A program made the translations under genes and the position numbers. The notes under the pieces were generated by a model. That model was not told the DNA's origin. It was given only the letters and a program-made list of their open reading frames with translations, and ran no database searches. 64,000 nt of DNA, from assembly GCA_937889015.1 (NCBI GenBank), contig CALARR010000227.1, positions 1-64,000 of the forward strand, written 5' to 3'. Each line of letters opens with the position of its first letter. Within the stretch, counting starts at the first letter, position 1. The stretch is from an uncultured Planctomycetales bacterium (GTDB lineage Bacteria > Planctomycetota > Planctomycetia > Pirellulales > Thermoguttaceae). Positions 58,053 to 64,000 of the stretch are shown piece after piece.

Positions 58053-58583
58053 ATGAAAGTGCTTCTCAGCGAAGAACAGTTGCGCGCGCGGATTGAGCAG
58101 CTTGCCGACGAGATCCGCGCGCGATACGAGGGCAAACCGCTGACGATCGTGGGTGTGCTGATCGGCAGCGTGGTGCTGTTGTCGGACTTGATCCGGCGGC
58201 TGAATCTGCCCTTGCGCGTGGACATGGTCCAGGCGCGGAGCTACCAGGGAACGCGTCCCGGTCCGCTGGTGATCAACACGGACATGCTGCGGGATATTCG
58301 CGATCGGCACGTGTTGTTGGTGGACGACATTTTCGACACGGGCAACACGTTGTGGGAGTTGATTCCGCAACTGGACGATTTGGGGGCGGCGAGCATCAAG
58401 ACGTGCGTGCTGCTGCGCAAGCAGGGGCAGGCCCAGGTTCCCCTGCAGCCCGACTTTGTGGGATTCGACATTCCCAACGTATTTGTGGTGGGTTTCGGGC
58501 TGGACTATCGGGATGCGTACCGCAACCTGCCGTACGTGGCGGCCCTGGAGTCGGACGACATGCGCGAGGAATCCCACGCGTGA
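58053..58583 (+). CDS. hpt: Hypoxanthine phosphoribosyltransferase
   Basis: It salvages hypoxanthine or guanine to IMP or GMP using PRPP. The 176-residue protein begins MKVLLSEEQLRARIEQLADE and has VGVLIGSVVLLSDL, the PRPP loop VLLVDDIFDTGNTL, and the purine-site region PDFVGFDIPNVFVVGFGLDY. Length and motifs fit hpt closely. The start is 9 bases after the LptC-like gene and the stop overlaps the next start (GTGA). A purine-salvage gene inside a cell-envelope operon is a common but functionally unexplained arrangement. Confidence 0.93.
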   Translation: MKVLLSEEQLRARIEQLADEIRARYEGKPLTIVGVLIGSVVLLSDLIRRLNLPLRVDMVQARSYQGTRPGPLVINTDMLRDIRDRHVLLVDDIFDTGNTLWELIPQLDDLGAASIKTCVLLRKQGQAQVPLQPDFVGFDIPNVFVVGFGLDYRDAYRNLPYVAALESDDMREESHA

Positions 58584-59764
58584 GCGGCCTGCGCCTGGTG
58601 CTCATTACGCGGCGGTTTTGGCCCCTGGTCGGCGGGGCAGAGAAGGCTATGGCTAATCTGGCCGCCGCCCTGGCCAGCCGCGGCGCCGAAGTCACCTTGC
58701 TGACGGCGTGCTGGAGTCCGGATTGGCCGACGCAGGTCACCCTCCGCGGAGCGCGCGTCGTCCGTCTACCGCAGTCCGATCGCCGCTTCTGGGGCACGTT
58801 GGACTACATGCGCAAGCTCGGGCATTGGCTGCGGCGGCATCGCGGCCAATACGATCTGGTCTACGTGTCGATGCTGAAGCACGACGCTTACGCCGCGCTG
58901 GGCGCGGCCGGGGGACGCGTTCCGGTCGTGCTCCGGGCCGAAGGCGCAGGGGCTACGGGGGACTGCGCGTGGCAAGACGAGGCGCGGTTCGGATGGCTGA
59001 TCCGCCGCCGCTGTCGGCGCGCGGCAGCCGTGATCGCCCCTAGTGCGGGAATCTACGATGAGTTGCTGGCACGGGGTTACGGCGCCGATCGGGTCGTGTC
59101 ATTGCCCAATGGGGTGTCGATCCCACCCCTCAGCACGATGGAAACCCGGCTGGCGGCGCGGCGCACGCTGGTCGAGACCCAGCCGGCCTTGGATCTCCGC
59201 TCGGATACCCCACTGGCCCTGTTCACGGGGCGGTTGCATCCGGGCAAGGGGTTGGACCGGTTGATTGCGGCCTGGAAGATCGTGGTGAGCCGGCATCCGA
59301 CGGCGCGGTTGCTGCTGGCGGGCGAGGGGCCGCAACAGATGGCCATGGCGCGGCAGATCGAGGCCCTTTCGCTCACCGGGCATATCCGCCTGGTGGGGGC
59401 ATTTCCCGAGGTGGATGAGTTGCTCGCGGCGGCCGATCTGTTCATACTGCCTTCATACGAGGAAGGCATGTCGCTGGCCCTGTTGGAGGCCATGGCGGCC
59501 GGGCTGCCGGTCGTGGCCAGCGACGTTGCGGGCAATCGGGCCGTGTTGCGCGATGGCCGGGAAGGGTTGCTGGTTCCGGCGGGGCAGGTGCAGACGCTGG
59601 CGGCCGCAATCGAGCGTTTGTGGGACGACCGCGAGTTGGGCGCGCGGTTGGGGCGCAGCGCGCGGCGGCGAGTGGAGACGGAGTTCTCGCTGGCGCAGAG
59701 CATCGAGGCGCATGAGCATTTGTTTCACCGCTTGGTGAGCCGCGAACGGATAGGACAGTCGTGA
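58580..59764 (+). CDS. Glycosyltransferase family 4
   Basis: This is a 394-residue GT-B retaining transferase. It has the N-terminal LVLITRRFWPLVGGAEKAMANLA loop, a donor domain with LFTGRLHPGKGLDRLIAAW, LLLAGEGPQQMAMARQ and SYEEGMSLALLEAMAAGLPVV with the conserved Glu pair. It starts at GTG 58580 in a GTGA overlap with hpt and with GAGGAA about eight bases ahead. The next gene, also a GT4, overlaps by four bases too. Together they probably add sugars to a lipopolysaccharide core or a surface glycan. Confidence 0.87.
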   Translation: MSGLRLVLITRRFWPLVGGAEKAMANLAAALASRGAEVTLLTACWSPDWPTQVTLRGARVVRLPQSDRRFWGTLDYMRKLGHWLRRHRGQYDLVYVSMLKHDAYAALGAAGGRVPVVLRAEGAGATGDCAWQDEARFGWLIRRRCRRAAAVIAPSAGIYDELLARGYGADRVVSLPNGVSIPPLSTMETRLAARRTLVETQPALDLRSDTPLALFTGRLHPGKGLDRLIAAWKIVVSRHPTARLLLAGEGPQQMAMARQIEALSLTGHIRLVGAFPEVDELLAAADLFILPSYEEGMSLALLEAMAAGLPVVASDVAGNRAVLRDGREGLLVPAGQVQTLAAAIERLWDDRELGARLGRSARRRVETEFSLAQSIEAHEHLFHRLVSRERIGQS

Positions 59765-60861
59765 CAAGACGCATTCTACAGATCATCCCCAGCCTGGATC
59801 AGGCCGGCGCAGAAAAGCAGTTGGTCCTGCTGGCGAGCGGTCTACCGCGTGACGAGTTCGAGGTGCATGTGTGCGCCCTGACGCGCGGCGGTCCGTTGGC
59901 GGATCGCCTGGTCCGGGCCGGCATCCCTTGCACGGTGATCGGCAAGCGGTGGCGCGTGGACCCCCTGGCCTACGCGAAGCTGCAGCGGCACGTGGCGCGC
60001 CTCAGGCCGGACCTGGTGCAGACCTGGATGTTTGCGGCGAATGCTTACGGTCGGGCGGCGGCACTGGCCTGCGGGGTGAAACGGTTGGTGGCCTGCGAGC
60101 GGTGCGTGGATCCATGGAAGAGCGATCTGCAACTGGTTGTCGATCGCCGCTTGGCGCAACGCACGGATCGGATCGTGGCCAACAGCCCGGCGGTGCGCGA
60201 GTTCTACGTGCGGCACGGCCTGCCGGCCGAGCGGTTCGAAGTGATTGCGAACGGGGTATCTGAACCGGCCTCCAGCAAACGCTCGCGCGAACAACTGCTG
60301 GAGGAACTGGGGCTTCCGGGCGATGCGCGACTGGTGGGGCTGATCGGCCGGCTGTGGAGCCAGAAGCGGATCAAGGACGCCATTTGGGCCATCGATTTGC
60401 TGAAGGTCATTCGCAGCGACGTACACCTGCTGATCCTGGGCAAGGGGCCGCAACGGGACCGCCTGCGGCGTTTCCGCGACCAGTCGCGAATCCAGGACAA
60501 GGTACACTTTCTCGGGCACCGGGAGGACGCGCTGGACCTGCTGCCGCACTTCGACGTCTTGCTGTCGACCAGCGGATACGAGGGACAGTCCAACGCGATT
60601 CTGGAGGCCATGGCCACCGGCGTGCCGGTGGTCGGCACGAACATCCCCGGCACGCGCGATCTGGTGCTGCACGAGGAGACCGGGCTGTTGGCGGAACGGG
60701 GGGCTTTGGCCGATATTGCCAAGTACGTACAGCGACTGCTGGACGATCGCGACTTGGCCACACGGTTGGCGGCGGCAGGACGCGAGCGGGCGCGCTCGTG
60801 CTTCAGCGTGCAGGGCATGGTCACACGCTACGTCGAGTTGTATCGCCAACTGTTGGGGTAG
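59761..60861 (+). CDS. Glycosyltransferase family 4
   Basis: This is a 366-residue GT-B transferase. It begins LQIIPSLDQAGAEKQLVLLA, typical of GT4 proteins that use UDP-sugars, then has LIGRLWSQKRIKDAIWAI, LILGKGPQRDRL and TSGYEGQSNAILEAMATGVPVV. It is different in sequence from the preceding transferase. It starts at GTG 59761 in a GTGA overlap, so it is translationally coupled. The donor is unknown. Confidence 0.87.
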   Translation: MTRRILQIIPSLDQAGAEKQLVLLASGLPRDEFEVHVCALTRGGPLADRLVRAGIPCTVIGKRWRVDPLAYAKLQRHVARLRPDLVQTWMFAANAYGRAAALACGVKRLVACERCVDPWKSDLQLVVDRRLAQRTDRIVANSPAVREFYVRHGLPAERFEVIANGVSEPASSKRSREQLLEELGLPGDARLVGLIGRLWSQKRIKDAIWAIDLLKVIRSDVHLLILGKGPQRDRLRRFRDQSRIQDKVHFLGHREDALDLLPHFDVLLSTSGYEGQSNAILEAMATGVPVVGTNIPGTRDLVLHEETGLLAERGALADIAKYVQRLLDDRDLATRLAAAGRERARSCFSVQGMVTRYVELYRQLLG

Positions 60862-60865
60862 CGCG

Positions 60866-62782
60866 ATGTGCGGCATCACCGGCGGTCTATGGGACGATCC
60901 GGGCAAGGCCCTGGATGCGTCCACGCTGCAGCGGATGATCGATGTCCTGTGGCATCGCGGGCCGGACGACCAGGGGCAGCACCTCGTGCCGGGGCCCAGC
61001 GGCGATGGTCCTCGGCCCATGCCGGGGATCGCGCTGGGGCATCGCCGGCTGGCGATCGTCGACGTCTGCGGATCGCGCCAGCCGCTGACCAACGAGGACC
61101 AGACGGTGTGGCTGGTGGTCAACGGCGAGGTGTACAACTACCGGCGGTTGCGCGGTGAGCTGCAATCCGGGGGGCATCGGTTCCGGACGCAGGGAGACTC
61201 GGAAGTCCTGCTGCACCTGTACGAGGAAGAGGGGCTGGGGTTTCTCTCTCGTGTCCACGGCATGTTTGCCCTGGCGCTGTGGGACGGTCCACGCCGCCGG
61301 CTGGTCCTGGCTCGCGACCGTTTGGGCGAAAAGCCGCTGATCTATCGCCATGAGCCGGGCCGTCTGCTGTTCGCCAGCGAGTTGAAAAGCCTGCTGCAAG
61401 TGCCGGGGCTGGCACGCGAGATCGATCCCCAAGCCCTGGACGAGTACCTGACCTACCAGTACGTGCCGCATCCGCATTGCATCTTGCGCGGGTTTACCAA
61501 GCTTCCGCCAGGACACCTGGGCGTGTATGAGGAAGGACGGCTGGATGTACACGCCTACTGGCAGCCGGATTTCCGTTGCGAGGAAGATCGGCCCGAAGGG
61601 GACTATATCGAGGAGTTGCGCGCGACACTGAGCGAGTCCGTGTCGATGCGATTGGAGAGCGAAGTGCCCCTGGGCGCATTCCTGTCGGGCGGGATCGACT
61701 CGACGATCATCGTGGGGCTGATGCAGCGGATTCACGGCGGGGCCGTGCGGACCTGTTCGGTGGGGTTCTCGGTGGCCGAGTACGATGAGACGCACTACGC
61801 GCGTCTGGCCGCGGAGCGGTTTGGGACGGAGCATGAGGAATTCCGCGTGGAACCGGCCGCGCTGGAGGTGTTGCCCAGGCTGACCTATCAGTTTGACGAG
61901 CCCTTGGGCGATAGCTCGGCGGTGCCTACCTGGTACGTTTCGCAGTTGGCGCGGCAGCGCGTGACGGTGGCCCTGACCGGCGATGGCGGGGATGAACTGT
62001 TTGCCGGTTACGAGCGCTACCTGGCGGTGGCTTTGGCGGCGGCCATCGATCGTCTGCCGAGGGCCATCCGAGCAGGCTTGGGGGCCGGTCTGCAGTGCCT
62101 GCCGGCCAGCTCGCGGCAGAAGTCGCTCGCGCGGCGTTTGAAACGTTTTGCCGAGGCCTTGGGGCAGTCGCCGGCTGAGCGCTATCTGCAGTGGATCGCC
62201 ATCTTCAATCGGGCGCGACGGGCCGAATTGTACAGCGCGGATTTCGTGCGCCAACTGGCGGGCAGCGATCCGCTAGAGTTCCTGCAACGGGCCTGGGATC
62301 GCGCGGGCGCGCGCGATCCGGTGACCGCGGCCAGCCTGGCCGACCTGGTCACGTACCTGCCGGGCGATCTGATGACCAAGGTGGACATGGCGTCGATGGC
62401 CCACGGGTTGGAGACGCGTCCACCGTTCCTGGACCACCGGGTGGTGGAGCTGGCCGCGCGCATGCCGCGGCGCTACAAGCTGCATGGGGGTCGCGGGAAG
62501 AGCATTCTTCGCAAGGCGTTTGCCGATCTGCTGCCGGAGGCGATCCACAGACGCGGGAAGATGGGTTTCGGCGTGCCGCTGGCCCAATGGTTTCGCAACG
62601 ATTTGCGGCCACTCGGCGAGGAGGTTCTTCTGAGCGACCGCGCCCTGGGGCGAGGCTACTTCCGGCCCGAGGCCGTGCGCCGCTTGTGGGCGGAACATCA
62701 GGCGGGAACGTTCGACCACGGCTACCGGCTGTGGGCCCTGCTGATGTTGGAGCTGTGGTGGCGTGAGTGGGGCGGAGGGTAG
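60866..62782 (+). CDS. asnB: Asparagine synthase-type amidotransferase
   Basis: This is a 638-residue protein. The N-terminal glutaminase has the catalytic Cys2 in MCGITGGLW, WHRGPDDQG and VYNYRRLR. The synthetase domain has the pyrophosphate loop FLSGGIDSTI and ALTGDGGDELFAGYERY. Amino-sugar or uronic acid amidation in surface polymers is common for copies near glycosyltransferases, so WbpS-like amidation is an alternative to asparagine synthesis. It starts five bases after the preceding stop codon. It is the last gene of the plus-strand operon and converges on motB with 15 bases between. Confidence 0.88.
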   Translation: MCGITGGLWDDPGKALDASTLQRMIDVLWHRGPDDQGQHLVPGPSGDGPRPMPGIALGHRRLAIVDVCGSRQPLTNEDQTVWLVVNGEVYNYRRLRGELQSGGHRFRTQGDSEVLLHLYEEEGLGFLSRVHGMFALALWDGPRRRLVLARDRLGEKPLIYRHEPGRLLFASELKSLLQVPGLAREIDPQALDEYLTYQYVPHPHCILRGFTKLPPGHLGVYEEGRLDVHAYWQPDFRCEEDRPEGDYIEELRATLSESVSMRLESEVPLGAFLSGGIDSTIIVGLMQRIHGGAVRTCSVGFSVAEYDETHYARLAAERFGTEHEEFRVEPAALEVLPRLTYQFDEPLGDSSAVPTWYVSQLARQRVTVALTGDGGDELFAGYERYLAVALAAAIDRLPRAIRAGLGAGLQCLPASSRQKSLARRLKRFAEALGQSPAERYLQWIAIFNRARRAELYSADFVRQLAGSDPLEFLQRAWDRAGARDPVTAASLADLVTYLPGDLMTKVDMASMAHGLETRPPFLDHRVVELAARMPRRYKLHGGRGKSILRKAFADLLPEAIHRRGKMGFGVPLAQWFRNDLRPLGEEVLLSDRALGRGYFRPEAVRRLWAEHQAGTFDHGYRLWALLMLELWWREWGGG

Positions 62783-62797
62783 GGCCGCATCCGCCAG

Positions 62798-63649
62798 CTA
62801 CTTGGATTCCGCTTCCGCGCGTTCGGGCTGCTTGGGGGCCTTGGGCGTATCGCGGACTTCATGCGGATCTTTGACCCATTCGTTGAGCAGGTGGATCTCG
62901 ACGCGGGAGTCCTGCTTGAGGCGCAGGGGGTCACCACCGTCGTCGGACGGTTCGTTCAGTCCGGCCACGCCCAGGCGGATGCGGCGCGGGTCGATGTCTT
63001 GCGAGACCAGCCACTGTTCGACGGCTCGGCAGCGCGCGTAGGCCAGGTCCCAGTGATCGCGGAAGGGGGAGCCGGGGGGCAGGGGGCGGCGGCCGGTGTG
63101 GCCGCGGATCTCGATCTTCTGGAGTTTGCCGGCCAGGTCGGCGGCGACGGGACGGAGCTGGCGGATCTGTTCGTCGGTGAGCGTGGCCGAGGTGTCGTCG
63201 AAGTAGATTCGGCCGCCGGTGACGATGTTTTCGCTGGGCTTGGGCACGGAGAGCATGACGTAATTGTCGCGTTGCGAGTAGCGTACGCGTTGCGGCCGCC
63301 GGGAATCGCCGTCGGAGGCCTGGGCCGTGCCGCGGAAGGGCCCGCCCGTCCAACAGTTGGCCACGGTCCATTCGGGGCCGAAGCGGTTGTAGAGCGATTC
63401 GAAGACCGGCTGCAGGCGATCGTCGGTCGGGTCTTGGCTGCCGGCCTTGAGGCCGCTGTTGTCTTTGGCCCCGGTGTATTCCTTGCCGCCCTCGGCGACG
63501 GCGCCGGCTTTGCCGCCCTTGTCCTTGTCGCCGCTGGCGCTGGTCGAGGCGTAGAGCACGACGAAGAAGGCCAGCATGATGGTCAGCATGTCGGCGTAGG
63601 AGATCATGTACTCCGGCACGCCTTCGGATGCTTCAGGAGGCTTGGGCAT
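62798..63649 (-). CDS. motB: Flagellar motor stator protein MotB
   Basis: This 283-residue inner-membrane protein forms the stator with MotA. The proton- or ion-site aspartate is in ISYADMLTIMLAFFVVLY on the single membrane helix, as in MotB. A flexible linker and an OmpA-like peptidoglycan-binding domain follow (IYFDDTSATLTDEQIRQL, KIEIRGHTGRRP, then DLAYARCRAVEQWL and RVEIHLL). The normal GHTD motif is here GHTG. The ATG is three bases after the MotA stop codon. The C-terminal tail (KAPKQPERAEAESK) is charged. Confidence 0.88.
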   Translation of the reverse strand: MPKPPEASEGVPEYMISYADMLTIMLAFFVVLYASTSASGDKDKGGKAGAVAEGGKEYTGAKDNSGLKAGSQDPTDDRLQPVFESLYNRFGPEWTVANCWTGGPFRGTAQASDGDSRRPQRVRYSQRDNYVMLSVPKPSENIVTGGRIYFDDTSATLTDEQIRQLRPVAADLAGKLQKIEIRGHTGRRPLPPGSPFRDHWDLAYARCRAVEQWLVSQDIDPRRIRLGVAGLNEPSDDGGDPLRLKQDSRVEIHLLNEWVKDPHEVRDTPKAPKQPERAEAESK

Positions 63650-63652
63650 GGC

Positions 63653-64000
63653 TCAGGCTGCCTCGGTGCGGGCCGCGGGACGGGACTGGGGGGGCAAGAA
63701 GGTGCTGAGCTTTTGCTCGACGATGCGTGGGCTGTCGCCGGACTGGATGGCCAAGACGCCCTTGAGGATGATTTCCTTAGCGAGCACCTCTTCGTGATTG
63801 AAGCAGGCCAGTTTTTCAGCCATGGGGATGGCGATCAGGTTGGCGGTCGTCACGCCGTAGAGCGTGCCGATGAGGGCCACGGCCATCGAAGGGCCGACGG
63901 CCTCGGCGTTGGACAGGTTGCCCAACATGAGGATCAGGCCCAGCAGCGTGGCGATGAGACCGAAGGCGGGTCCACAGCGGCCGATGGTATCGAAGACCTT
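63653..64000 (-). CDS. motA: Flagellar motor stator protein MotA, 3' part
   Basis: These 115 codons are the C-terminal half of MotA, continuing past the right edge. The frame is open to 64000, beginning KVFDTIGRCGPAFGLIATLL and with MLGNLSNAEAVGPSMAVAL and YGVTTANLIAIPMAEKL, the last two membrane helices of MotA, followed by the cytoplasmic tail. An internal ATG at 63928 is not the real start. It precedes motB with a three-base gap in a normal motAB order. Confidence 0.88.
   Translation of the reverse strand, partial: KVFDTIGRCGPAFGLIATLLGLILMLGNLSNAEAVGPSMAVALIGTLYGVTTANLIAIPMAEKLACFNHEEVLAKEIILKGVLAIQSGDSPRIVEQKLSTFLPPQSRPAARTEAA

Overview
The window looks like a high-GC Gram-negative chromosome, most likely a planctomycete (Pirellulales-like). 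This is inferred from content: Gfo/Idh/MocA and twin-arginine-type secreted hydrolases, sialidase/DUF4838/LVIVD proteins, a membrane-anchored Hanks-type kinase, and a large exopolysaccharide locus beside Kdo/LPS-type genes. No 16S rRNA or other decisive marker is present. One tRNA gene (His-GUG) is seen. I found no transposase, integrase, CRISPR array or replication origin.

Layout. 1-4015 (minus strand): a secreted metallophosphoesterase, a Gfo/Idh/MocA dehydrogenase and rhamnulokinase, read away from a divergent control region (4016-4301). 4302-5608 (plus): an Fe-S type APS/PAPS reductase (cysH) followed closely by an Rrf2 regulator. 5609-6097: a non-coding stretch holding four diverged tandem 82-bp repeats. 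6098-26549 (plus): a fifteen-gene exopolysaccharide operon with a Wza-like export lipoprotein, Wzz/tyrosine kinase, Wzy_C-TPR protein, sugar 4,6-dehydratase, flippase, five glycosyltransferase-type proteins (including the priming enzyme), a Wzy-like polymerase, three methyltransferases and a DegT aminotransferase.

26811-50898: a carbohydrate-scavenging region. It has a DUF4838 protein with a small TM1266-like protein; a minus-strand sialidase, membrane protein and HEAT-repeat/sodium symporter fusion; a divergent translationally coupled SDR, VOC and DapA-type aldolase set; a clan GH-A hydrolase; an LVIVD propeller protein; a PemK-type toxin-antitoxin pair; two further secreted proteins of GH-like character; a Ser/Thr kinase; and a GH36-like alpha-galactosidase. 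Together they suggest release, uptake and processing of complex, possibly sialylated, host or algal glycans.

50899-53234: a possible broken small membrane gene, tRNA-His with a clear terminator, and class II fructose-bisphosphate aldolase. 53235-62782 (plus): a cell-envelope operon with KdsD-like arabinose-5-phosphate isomerase, KdsC-like phosphatase, a very large LptC/OstA-like protein, hypoxanthine phosphoribosyltransferase, two GT4 glycosyltransferases and an asparagine-synthase-type amidotransferase. 62798-64000 (minus): MotB and the 3' part of MotA, cut by the window edge.

Many genes abut with 4-base ATGA or GTGA or TGATG overlaps, so operon reading and translational coupling are well supported. 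The most notable items are the 82-bp repeat array ahead of the exopolysaccharide operon, the HEAT-repeat/sodium symporter fusion, the double-module sialidase, the 1042-residue LptC-like protein, an SDR without its catalytic lysine, and a MotB lacking the usual peptidoglycan-binding aspartate.
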